A stretch of DNA of 64,000 nt from Euryodendron excelsum (lineage: Eukaryota > Streptophyta > Magnoliopsida > Ericales > Pentaphylacaceae), in NCBI GenBank assembly GCA_033060915.1, contig CM065397.1:13951001-14015000 (forward strand), in the 5' to 3' direction. This document shows positions 23,501-36,000 of this stretch, piece after piece (the first letter of the stretch is position 1; the number at the start of each line of letters is the position of its first letter). The notes under the pieces were generated by a model. The model did no database searches, had not been told where the DNA came from, and worked only from the letters and a program-made list of their open reading frames with translations. The position numbers and the translations under genes were made by a program.

Positions 23501-26500
23501 CATTCGTACGATGACGTCATCATCGGTACGGTCTTTGATGATCCAGGACCACCCTATCTGACTCGATTTGTGTTTCTGAATTTAATGGTGATTTTTTCAG
23601 ATTTTTTGAAGTCATTTGATATGATTTTTCAATTTTTGAATTTTTGGCCTTATTTTCTTCGATCTGTGAATTTGGCTATTGCCCGACCTTTTTGCTTCTT
23701 TGAATCTATTGTGTGGGGTTCGAAAATAGTATCTAAGAATTGCTTTGCTGGTTTCTTCTTGATTTGATGGATTTTTTTGCTTGTTTTTTACCAAAACAAG
23801 AGGCTGGCAGTTTTACTCATTACCCAACCTTGTTGCTGCTTCGAATCTGCTGCGTGGATGCTGAAACTAGCCTATGAGGACTGCCTTGATGGTTTCTTCT
23901 TGATTTGGAGGAATATTTCTTTTGTTTAAGCAAAAAATAGCTCCGGCTAACTTGTTTTTGGAGTATATTTGCTGCCTTAGCCATTTTTTTTGTTCTTATT
24001 GGTTAGTCTGCTGGCTTTTGGGTGGCTCATTGTTAGTATCTTTGCTTCTTCTTCTTGTTTGGTATTTTTTTTCTTATTTACTATGGCTGTCCCAAAGGTT
24101 TTCAAGTCAACGGCTCTTGAATTCAAAGGTTCTCTAATTAAGCAGGATGACCTGCCTCGCTTCATTATTTCTAAGCGATTAGATGGGTTAAACTACCTTG
24201 CCTCAACTTATGCAGTGAAAGTTTTTCTTTGTGAAAAACGAAAACTGAAATTCATCACTAGTTTACCTCCTTTTCTTGAAGACCCACTATCTGATGATTG
24301 GTTGAGTGGAGATTTCATTGTTTGTGGCTGGTTGTGGCATAGTTTGGAACCTCATATCGTCATTATCGTTGAGTTTTGTGATTCTTGCAAGAAAATTTAG
24401 AATTCACTTGCTGAATCTTTTTCATAACAGAGTAATGTCTCTCGAGTCTTTGAGTTGTATGAGAAGATTTTCACCATTAAATAGTTTGGCAAGCCTTTAT
24501 CTGATTATTATAGCACCCTCAAGAATTTGTGGTAGCAACTGTTGCGATTTCGTCCTTTTATTGCTGATTTGGAGCAATAGAAATGCCATTGGGAGGATTT
24601 TATGATTATTTCCTTCCATTCTGGCTTAGACTCCTTATTTCGTGGCTTCAAAGATCAGATTCTTGTCAGTGAGACTCTCTACTGCTGCCAATATCTATTC
24701 TCGTCTTTTACACTCTTCTTTGGGCTAGTTCTCCTTTATTAGTGGTCCTTTTCCCCCTACTTTGGAGTCCTCTACCTTGGTCATATAAAGTGGTTCTCGT
24801 GATACCTTTTGTAGTGGGTCTCGTAATGGTTGTGAGAACCGCAATTCTTGTGGTGACAACTTTCGTGGTGTTGGACATTCTCATGGTGGTAGAGGTTCTT
24901 CTGGTCTCAGTGATGGTAATCAGGACTGCAATGATCTTAAGTGTACTTATTATGGTGGTACGAATTATATTGAGCCATGGTGTTTGACGAAGTATGGAGA
25001 GTCGGACAGTGTCAATCATGTTACTGATGGTTCTATTGATAATTTTATCACTCAGCTTAATGATATTGTTCGGAGTCTGAGTACTGCATTTTCTTTCTCA
25101 TCTGTTACTTGGCTTAACGACGTTCTTCATCATGGGTCATTGATTCTAGAGCTCGCTTACATATGTCTAGTAACTCATCTTTGTTTTCTAATTTGCATTC
25201 TCTTAACCATCATATTATTTTGGCTGATGGATCCTCTCGGCCTGTTGATGGTAAGGGAGTTTTGCATTCTAATGTCTCCCTCTCTTTATCCTCAAGTCTC
25301 TATGTTCCACAGTTTTTATTCAACTTACTTTCAGTTAGTCAACTGATTAAAGTTTTACATTGTTCGATAATTTTTACTCGTGTTTCATGTGTCTTTCAGG
25401 ATCTCAAGACCAAGAAGAGGATTGATTTCGGACATGAGAAGGACAGCCTGTATTTTTTAGACTCAGCCTGTTCCCCTCCTACCATTTTATCTGCATTGAG
25501 TGCTACCGTCTCTCCTCTCTAGTGGCATTTTTGTTTGGGCCATCCTTCCTTGGTTAAACTTAAGTCAGCTCTCCCTAATTTGAGTCACGTGTCTTGTTTA
25601 GAGTGTAAAGCTTGCCAGTTAGGAAAGCATTACCATAGTTCATTTCTTAGTCACGTTCATCGTTAGTTTGAGTCTTTTGATGCAGTCCATACGCACATAT
25701 GGGATCCTTTTCGAACTCCCACTATAAATGAATTTCTCTATTTTGTGATATTTGTTGATGACTATTTTCGCATGATTTGGTTATTTTTATTGAAACTGAG
25801 ATTTGAATTACCCTATATTGTTTCGCGCTTTTATAATGAGATATTTACTCAATCTGGTAAACGTATAAAGATTTTGCGTTTTGATAATGCCTTAGAATAT
25901 ACCCAATATATTCTTCAGTCATTCTGTGTTGATCGTGACATTATTCACCAAATGAGTTGTGTTCATATATCTCAACAAAATGGTATTGCTGAACGCAAAC
26001 ATCGTCATTTATTAGATATTACTTACACTATGTTATTTAAAAATTCAAGTTTCAAAATACTTTTGAGGGGATGCTGTTCTTATTACTTGTCATATTATTA
26101 ATAGAATGCCGTCGACAGTTCTGGCTAACAAATCTCCTATCTTTCTTATATCCAGATTCTCCTTCATTTTTCATTACTACTCGTATATTCGGTTGTATTG
26201 CATTCGTTTATAATTTTAATCTCGATTTAGATAAATTATCTCCTCGAGTTCACAAGTGTATTTTCTTTAGGTACTCTCGGACGCAAAAAGACTGTTGCTA
26301 CTACTACTATCCTACCTCTCGTTGGTACTTTGTGAGCACCGATGTTACTTTTCTTTAGTCTACACCCTTCTTCTCTATCCCAGGTTAACACTTGTCAACC
26401 GACCTTAGCTGTTGTTGTGAATGGGAGCACTCGTTGCCTTCCCTACTCTTCCGTTACCTGTGTCTTCCTCACTTTTTTCTTTCAATTTTTTCCTTGTTCC

Positions 26501-29500
26501 TAATCCCCCATTGCAGGTTTACTGGCAATTTAGCACTCGCTCAGTTATTCTTTATGGCCCGACTTCTGTGTCTTCTTCGTTTGCGGTTCCTGCTATTCCT
26601 ATTTCTTCTTTCGAGCTTGGCGATTTACCCATTGCGTTACACCGAGATAAACGCACTTGTACTTAACATCCTATTTTTCAGTTTGTATTTTATGATCGTA
26701 TTTCATCGTCCCTCCATTCCTTTGCTTGTGCCTTTGTCTTTTGTTTGTCCCTTCTTCTTATCAACAGATTTTATTTTTGATTGGTTGGAAGCATGCTATG
26801 GATGAAGAGATGCGTGCTCTTTCAACTAATCAGACTTGGGAACTTACTTTTTTTTCACATGGCAAACAAATAGTGGGCTGTTGTTGGGTTTATACTGTTA
26901 ATTACCTTATCGATGGTGCTATCGAGCATCTTAATACCCGCTTGGTTGCTAAAGACTATATTCAAACCTATGATATTGATTATCTTGAAACTTTTCTCCT
27001 GGTACTCATCTTAATTTTGTTTGGATTCTATTGGCCGTTGCTGTTACTCACTCCCGGCCTTTATATCTTAATATAAAGAATGTATTTTTTCATGGAGATC
27101 TTCAAGAGGAAGTTTATATGGATTAGCCACCTGGCTATGTAATTTCTGGTAGTAAGCATTTTGTTTGTCGTCTTTGCAAGGCGCTATATGGTCTGAAGCA
27201 ATCTTTTCGTGCCTGATTTGATAGATCCAATGTTGTTGTGCTTAACTGTGGTTTTCAGCGCTCCACCTTTGAACACTCTGTGTTTGTTTGTTGTTCTTCT
27301 GTTGGTACCATTGTCTTGATTATTTATGTTGATGATATTATCATTTTTGGGAGTGATGTTACAGGTATTACTGATTTGAAATGTCATTTGAGTACACAGT
27401 TTCACACAAAAGATTTAGGTGTTCTTCGTTATTTCCTTGGGATTGAGGTTGCATGTTCTTCTTAGGATATTTCTCTCTCCCAACGGAAATATATCATTGA
27501 TTTTTTTTGTCTAAAACTAGCTTCTTAGATTTTTGTCCATCTGAGACTTCTATGAATTTTACTATTAAACTTGATACTGAGTATGGGGAACTCTTTTCTG
27601 ATGTTGGCCGCTATCGGTACTTAATTGGCAAATTAATTTACCTTATTGTTACTCGTCCCGATATTACCTATATTGTCGGGGTTGTCAGTTAATATATGCA
27701 TACTTCTCGCGATCTACATTTTGCAGCCGTTTGTCGAATTTTGCTATATTTGAAGGGTGCACCTGACTGTGGATTGTTATATCGGCTTTCTACTGATTTG
27801 TCTGTTACCGGTTATAGTGATGTTGAATGGGTGGTAGTCGTTTTGATAGACGATCTACCTCTGGTTATTGTACCTTTGTTGGTGACAATCTTGTTACATT
27901 ATGGAGTAAGAAGCAACTTGTTGTTGCTCGCTCTAGTGCTGAATCTGAGTATCGTGCTATGACTCATACTACTTCTGAGATAATATGGGTTTGCTCCTTA
28001 CTTCAAGATTTTGGTATTGTTGTCCCTACTCCTATGCTGATGTGTTATGATAATCAAGTTGACATCTTTATTGCTAATAATCCTGTTTTCTAGGAGCGTA
28101 CTAAACATATTGAAGTTAATTGTCACTTTATTCGGGATCTTTTGCTACGCAAACAAATAGCTACACCCTATGTTCGTTCCGACTCTCAGTTAGATGATAT
28201 TTTTACGAAGCCGTTAGCTTGTTTTATTTTTCAGTCTGTGTTTCAAGCTGGGTATATTTGATTTATATACTCCAGTTTGAGGGGGACTGTTAAAGTGTAT
28301 TATTTTTCTACTCTTTATAAGGGTAGTCTTGTAATCTTGCTATATTTTTTGATTAGTATATATGAAAGTTAAGGTGTAATCAAACCTTAAACCTATTTTC
28401 TTCTCTCCACTTTCTCTCTCTACCTCTTCTCCTCTCTTTTCATCTAACCCTAATTTACACTTCAACTGAGCACATCCACCACTTTTTTGGCAAGAAGCTA
28501 TATAATTTCAATGAGTTTTAGCAAAGGGCTCACAACTAACCCGTTTACCCTTTCCTCACTCAATTCATTAGGCCCAAATTAGTTGAGATTATAAGGATTC
28601 GAGTGATGAAGGAGAAGGTTTAAAGAATAAGGTGGTGTAGGGAAACGGTTGAGGATTGCGACGTTTAATACAACTATTGGTATTGAATAACAATAATATT
28701 GTGAGAAAATGCTTGAGACTAAGAATAAGGAGTGTGGGCCAACTTTACTTGGTAAGTTGAGATTGGGTTTTTTTTTTGGGGGGAGGGGGGCTGTTTAAAT
28801 CAATAAATTGTCGTTGCCTTTAAAATATAGGGGCTCTTTTTGAAACTTGTGGTTAATGAAGGTTTGGTTCACATTCCTGAGGTGGTAGGAGGGGGTCGAG
28901 GTGTTTTGATTAGGGTTTTGAAAGATTTTGATTGGAACAAGAATAAGATTCTAGTACATAAGTCAAAATTGCAAGTGTCGCAGAGGGATGGCCGAAGTTG
29001 TTGATACATGCTATGCATAGAGGGTTCACGAAGGGAACTAGTGTAGAAGTTGACGATGCTTGCAAATGTTTGTGTTCCTTTAACGATGCTGGGAGGGTCG
29101 TGTTTGGGTACTAACAAAAAAAAATGATCGTAATGGGGGTTGGTATAGGTCAAACTTGGTGTTAGAGGCTAGGTTTCAGTAGGTGTGAAGGTGTTTGATC
29201 TCAGTAGGGGCAACAAAGAGTGCAATAAACTTCCAAGTTCATAGAATAATAAGTCAAAATATGACCTAGTTACTTAAATATTCGCTCAAAGTGGACCCAA
29301 CTTTATCCATGCCATTGCTATCAAAATTGAACCAGATTGTCCAATTTAATCGAGAACCGGAAGGTTGAGTGGTTTGATTATATTAATTGGATTGTATGGT
29401 AAAAAATCGAACTACTTCAGTATTTAAATTCTCCAAGACCAATACTTTTGGCAATTGTACTGAGTTGGGTTGAGTCCTACTAGCTTGTTAATGTATTTAT

Positions 29501-29974
29501 GCTCAAAGAACCAAAGATTGAGGCATGTACTGAGGCCACTTTTGGTATTCTTTAATGGGCTTCTAGCTTTTTATAATGTATTTATTCTCAATGTACTAAT
29601 TTTTGGTAATTATACTGATTAATAGGGTTTGAAACTTAAAAAATTTGAGCTAAGGAGACTCAAACCAACATTTGAAGTATTAATTGGGTCATCTTACCAC
29701 AACTTTATATTATTTTTTTGGCCAAGTGATATAAAAAGAAATTAATTTTGTAAATGAATAAAATATATTTAATTTTATAATAATGGTTGAATCAATGAAC
29801 CATGAGTTGGTGCCTTCATCAATTTGATCTCTAGTTGGGTTCTAATAATTATAGTCCATGCCACTAAACTTTGTTAAAACCTTGTAATACATGGCTCTGA
29901 AGTAATCCTTTTGCTAGTCGAAAGACATTGGCATACGTTAGATTTAAGCATAAAGTTTACAATATATATATATA

Positions 29975-30068
<94 letters not shown>

Positions 30069-33000
30069 AAGAGCAAATTCTTTGTCTAGGGTTTCAAACA
30101 CAAAGCAATTGAAAAAAATGGGTAAACTATTATTTTGATCCTTAAACTTAAGTTTTCTATGAGCAGATCTTCACTAAAAGTTGGCTCTATTGATGGATGG
30201 ATAACATCCTTCACTCGGCCATGAGAACAAAGAAAGTCTTTTGGACTCACCAATGCCCTTGTGTCACGGGAAAACCTTAGAGGGTCAAGTGTGTCTGTTA
30301 CTGTCTAGGAAAGTCCATATGTGGTGCTTGCCATGTCCCTTGAGCAAACTCGCCAAGCTACAAGCTTTTATAGTGCCCTCACAATTCACAGCGGTTGCAC
30401 AAAAATTAAGACAAATGGCATTGGAAAATGAACATTTTCATTGATTGAAAGACAATTTACAACACTTACAATGTTTGAAAGCTTTACAAATTATTCAGGT
30501 AGGAGGTGGTCAATACATATATCCCCTTAATATAACATTACGAGTCATTACAAAATTGGCAAAAGGAAACATCAAAATGGCCGAAGAGTCATAATGTCTC
30601 GGTAGAAAATCTAAACAAAATCTAAAAATTATAAGATTTGAGAACAAGAAACTACATGTCCTAAGCTATTTACAGAAAAAGACCTGACCCTAAACGTCTT
30701 TCGAATCAATTAGAAATGTAATGCCGAAAGTTGGATAGGTTGGCTGGGTGTGGCGCAGGCATGGGCGCTGGGGCGTAGGCGTTGGGGCACATGGGCGCCT
30801 GCGGGCATCGGCGTGCTGGGGCGCAGGGGCATGCGCACGTTGCTGGGCTTGCTGGTTGGCTGTGCGGCATGGCTAGTTGGGCGTTGCTTAGGCAACCCCT
30901 TGAGCATTTGTCGAGTATTCCTTGGCCCCTTTGACAATGACATTTAGGCATAGGAATGGGGCATCATGGGGTGTTGAAGAACAGCCCTCTTCCCCACTCG
31001 AAGGGTCACTGTCCTCTGTGACTTCTGAGTTAAAAAGGCTTCAATTTCATTTGCAAAATCTGTTAAGTTTGTGGCCTTTTCCTAGCTGGTCTTGTTGTCT
31101 CTAAGTCCTTTCCATTTTACCAAGAATTCGAGCAATGTTTTGCGAGAAGCGGTGTTCATTTGATTTGCTAGAATTGCTTCTATTTGCGTTTTTGGAGGCG
31201 TGGCTGTGATCAGTGGTCTTGTAGGAATATTGCGGGATAAATCCTCTATGTTGGCATGATAGAGCTTGAGGAAGCTGATATGAAAGATGGGATGAATCTT
31301 CATTCAAGAAGGAGGGTTGACCTTGCATTGTTCTGACAAGAGCTTGACTAGAACTTGATCTCCCACCTTGAACTTTAGTGGCCTCCTTTTCTCATCAGCC
31401 CACTTCTTTATATTGATGGCTGCTTTGTTCAGGTAGGTTTTGACGATATCAACATTCCTCTGTTAATCTTTTTTAAATTGGAATGCTTTTGATGACTTTC
31501 TCATGTAAGGTCTTTCCATCGTATGGGGTAACAGTGGTTGTTGGCCAGTTAATACTTCAAAAGCACTCTTTCCAATTGAGTTACACTTTTGGGCATTGAA
31601 GCATAGTTAAACAATGTCAAGGAATGGAACCCAGTTGCGTTGGTTAGCATTAACAAAGTGCCGTAGGTACTCCTCTAACATGTTGTGGAACCTCTTAATT
31701 TGGCCATTAGTTTGTAGGTGATAACTCGAAGACATGTCTAGTTGTGAACCAAGAAGCTTGAAAAGTTCATACTAAAAGCTGCTGGTGAAGCGTGTATCTC
31801 GGTCACTAACAATGTCCCTTAGCATGCCTCAATATTTGACCACATATTTGAAAAAGAGTTTGGTTGTTTCTTCAGCTGATAAATACTTGGATGCAGGCAC
31901 AAAAATAACATATTTGGAGAATTTGCCAACGATTGAAAGAATTGTTCTAATATCTCCTACTTTAAACAAGCTGGTGATGAAGTCAAGTGAGACTCTCCCA
32001 TGGTCTAGATGGTTCTGGCAAAGGCTCAAGCAAATCGGCTTTCTTCTTGTGTTCAGGTTTGTTCTGCGCACATATTCATTGACATAATCCCGCATGTGGG
32101 GCCAATAATATCCATGCTTCAACAAGGCAAAAGTTCGCTTAGATCCCAGATGACCTGCCTATTGCGTGTCATGACACTCCGTCAAGAGTGCCCTCCTCAA
32201 TCCCCCAACCCTTGGTACATAGAGTCGATTGTCCATTGTCATGAGCAAACTGTCTTGCACCTAGAATTGGCGGGTTTTACCCTTCTTGACAAGGTATACT
32301 AGATTTTGGGCCGATGAGTCCTTATCTAAGTGAGCACGGATGCAGTCACACAGCCTAGTTGTTGGAGTAGAAATGGTGCAAACACGTTGACAAGAGGCAA
32401 GCTCTGCCCTCCTGCTCAGTGCATTTGCTACATGGTTGGTGGCACCGGCCTTGTACTCTAAGGCCACATCAAATTCGGCGAACTTTTCTTGCCACCTTGC
32501 TTGTTTGGCGTTGAGCTTGGGTTGTAATAAAAAGTGACTCACAACTGTGTTGTCAGTTTTTATCACAAATTGCTATCCGAACAAATAATGCCTCCACACT
32601 TTGAGACGGTAAATTTTAGATAGAAGTTTCTTTTTGTGCACCGTATATCGCCGCTCAGCATCACTTAACTTTCGGCTTTTATGGGCTACTGGGTGCCTTT
32701 TTTATAATAAAACTCCTTCAAGTGCAAAATCGGAAGCATCTTTCTGCACTTCAAATGACTTAAAGATATCCGAAAGAGTCTAAGACTGGGTCACTAGACA
32801 TGGACCTCTTCAGCTCACGGAAGACTTGTTGACACTTCTCTTACCAAACCCACATGTTTTTCCTCTTCAATAATTCTGTTAATGGGGTGGTAATCTTCGA
32901 GTAGCCTTCCACAAATTGCCTATAGTAATTTGCTAAGCCTAAAAAGATATTAGCTCAGAAATACCTGTAGGAGCCCGCTACTCTTGGATCGCTTTGACTT

Positions 33001-36000
33001 TATTCAAATCCATTCGAATTCTCTCGCGCTCCATAATATACCTCAAGAATTTGTTGCACTCTTGGGCAAAGGAACACTTCTCCAGCTCGGCATACAACTG
33101 GTTCTCCCTTAGTTTTTGGAACAAAATTTTTAAATACTTCACGTGTTTCTGCAAAGTTGAATTGTACACCACCATAAACTTATCGAGATACTCCTGAAAC
33201 ACGTTATTCATGAGAGTAGAAAATGTGGCTGGTGCCTTTGTGAGGTCAAATGGCATGACCAAGAACTCGAATGATTTATACTGAATAACACATGTTGTCT
33301 TTGCTTCATCCCCCTTCTTGATTCTCACCTGATAATAGCCTCACCGCAAATCTAATTTCGAGAAGTACCTTGCTTGGCTCAACTAAACAAAAGAATCTGC
33401 AATAAGGGGAAGAGGATACCAGTTGTTGATAATAATCTTATTGAGAGCTCTATAATTAATACATATCCTCAAACTATCATCATGCTTCTTTTGAAATAGT
33501 ACAGGTGCTTCATAAGGTGTTTTGGAAGGTCGTATGAAACCCGATTCAATCAACTTAGAGAGCTGTTTCCTCAACTCTTGCAACTTTGGAATGGTCATCC
33601 TGTATAGTGCATGTGCTGATGATTTTTTCCTGACAAGATCTCGATCTCATGATTTATGCTATTCTTGGATGGAAGTGTCTTGAGAAATTCTTCAGGTATT
33701 ATGTCTTTGAACTCTTTTAAGATCTCAATGAATTTGGGAATAGGCCCCGCCTCCAAAAACTTCTCAATAGATAGGACAGCGATCCATGTTGGTTCATGTT
33801 TTTAAACCCGTTTCTTTAACTGCATGGTTGAAATGAACTTTTCAACGTTGTTGGTCGACATGGTGGGAATGAGGCATGGCTTCTTTCCCATTATACACAT
33901 GATGTGATTGTATAGCATCACTATTGTAATGGTCTCTCTTAAGAATTTCAATCCAAGGATAGCTTGAAAGTCATTTATGGGCACCGCCATGAAGTTTATG
34001 TGCTCCTCCCATGAGCTCACTTTAACAGCAATTGACTTGGTAATACCATAGATTGGCTAAGCTGTCGAATTCATTGCTTTAATTCGACTAGTGTCCTTTA
34101 GGGACAAGCCCAGTCTTTTCACTTTCGTACCAACCACAAAGTTGTGGGTGGCCCTAGTGTCCACAAGTGTATGGATAGGCTTGCCGTTGACCTTAATGTC
34201 AACAAACATTAGCTCCATGGTTGTGACCTTCTTTTTCTTCCTTTCAACGAGATTTTTTGGCTCCTCAATCTGTCTAGGCTTGGAATCAACTCCATTATTC
34301 TTTATGACCTTAAAATTGGAAGCTTGTTTCTTCACTGCATTCACAATGTGAAATGCCCCTACTTTGGAGCTTCTTCTCGAACCATGTTTTCCATTATACC
34401 TCGATCTAGTGTCCTCCTCACTCTCGCTGCTATTGTCCCCACTCTCCTTCCGACATAGATTAGAACCAAAAGATTGGAGGGCATTTAGTGCTTTTTTCTG
34501 AGGATAATCTGCTATCTTATACGGCCCTTGGCATAGATAACAAGTAATTGGTCCCTGGACTTATCTCAGTTATAGTCTTTTCCTTGCCTTTTGGAGTAAT
34601 TGTTATTGCCTTTCGTCTCCCTTGTGAAAAGACCCTTTATCAGCTCCCTCACTTTTGGGTTTACTATGCCCACCTGACTTGCTGTCACCCTCACTCTTGC
34701 TAGAAGAACTCCTGCCTTGCTAGCATTGCGTTTCAGTAATATAATCAACTAGGCATTCAGTTGGTGACTGAGCACCGGACAAGTCCTGCATCTTCAGATG
34801 GTGTACTCCAACTCTAGCCCATGGCGTCAGCCCCTCAAGGAAAAACAAGAGCTTGTTTTTCTCCGACATATCTTGAATGTCGAGTATCAGGGCAGAAAAT
34901 TGCTTGATGTAGTCTTTGATGGTGTCTGTGTGCGCCAGCTTGAGTAGAGCACGCCTGCCATTGTACTCCACATTTTCAGAAAAAAAATTGTAGTTTGAGT
35001 TCCTCCTATGTTGTTATTGTGTAGATCTTCTGCTGAATCTCAACGTATTTGGTGCGCCACAAAAACTTGGCATCTGGGATACATTGTGGCCATAGAAACT
35101 TTTTGTTTCTCCTCAGCATGAACAACTTTGAAATACTGTTTTATGTCAAAGAGAAAGTTATCAAGTTCTTTGGCATCTCTGACACTCCCGTAAGCACGAG
35201 GTTTCGGCACCCATAAGTGAGGCGCTTCAAAGAAAGTGAATACCGTTGGGCCCTAGTTGCCTCTTCCCCCATTGCCTCTAGTTCTAATGGCAATGAAGCG
35301 TGTTACGACACTGACACGATTATTTGCGTCTTACAAATCTTGCTGAAGATTAACAATTTCCGTCCAAAGGGCTTCGACATTTTTCGATGGGATAGAGCTA
35401 GCTGAAGTCCCCGCTTCACGCCTCTGTTGCTCCATGGCCCTAATTCATTTTTCCAGTCATGAGGTCACTACGGCAAATCCACTCACCTTATCCTACAAGA
35501 TATCAATTTTCTGTGCTTGAGTCACCATGCTGAAGTTGTTTTGGCTACACAAAAGTTACTAGCCCACAGTCACGTTGTAGCTCTAATACTAATTGTTACG
35601 GGACGACCCTAGAGGGGCAAGTATGTCTGCTACCGTCTAAGGAAGTCTATGTGTGGCGTTTATTATGCTCTTCAAGCAAGCTTGTCAAGTTACAAGCCTT
35701 TATAGTACCCTCACGATTCACAGCGATTGCATAAAAATTAAGACAAATGGCACTGAAAATTGAACATTTTCATTGATTGAAAGACAATTTACAACGCTTA
35801 CAATGCTTGAAAGCAAGTAAGAAAGAGTTTGAAAGCGTTACGGGACGACTCTAGAGGGTTAAGTATGTCTGTTACCGTCTAGAAAAGTCTAGTTATGGCG
35901 CTTGCCATGCCTCTCGAACAAGCTCGTCAAGCTACAAGCCTTTATAGCACCTCCACAATTCATAGCGATTGCACAAAAATTAAGACAAATGGCTCTGGAA

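Larger units (their letters stand above)
23226..28467 (+). mobile_element. Complete Ty1/copia retrotransposon (5.2 kb, decayed)
   Basis: Short LTRs at 23226-23415 (190 bp) and 28288-28467 (180 bp) begin 'tgttaa[ga]gtgtatta' and are nearly identical. Target-site duplication GAGCA lies at 23221-23225 and 28468-28472. The primer-binding site 'tgatatcagagc' (23416) resembles the initiator-Met tRNA type; the polypurine tract 'ttgaggggga' precedes the 3' LTR. Domain order gag, protease region, integrase, RT, RNase H is Copia. Many stops and shifts make it non-autonomous. Same strand as ASI1. Confidence 0.93.

Noticed and set aside
24708..25019. Minus-strand Thr/Arg-rich frame
   Set aside because: Shadow of the Copia gag 3' region (Gly-rich codons) on the other strand.
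29874..30138. Ser-Leu and Arg-Glu repeat proteins on both strands
   Set aside because: Translation of the GA microsatellite.
30706..30951. Pro/Ala-rich frames on the minus strand
   Set aside because: They lie in the GC-rich part of the chromovirus LTR, which is non-coding.
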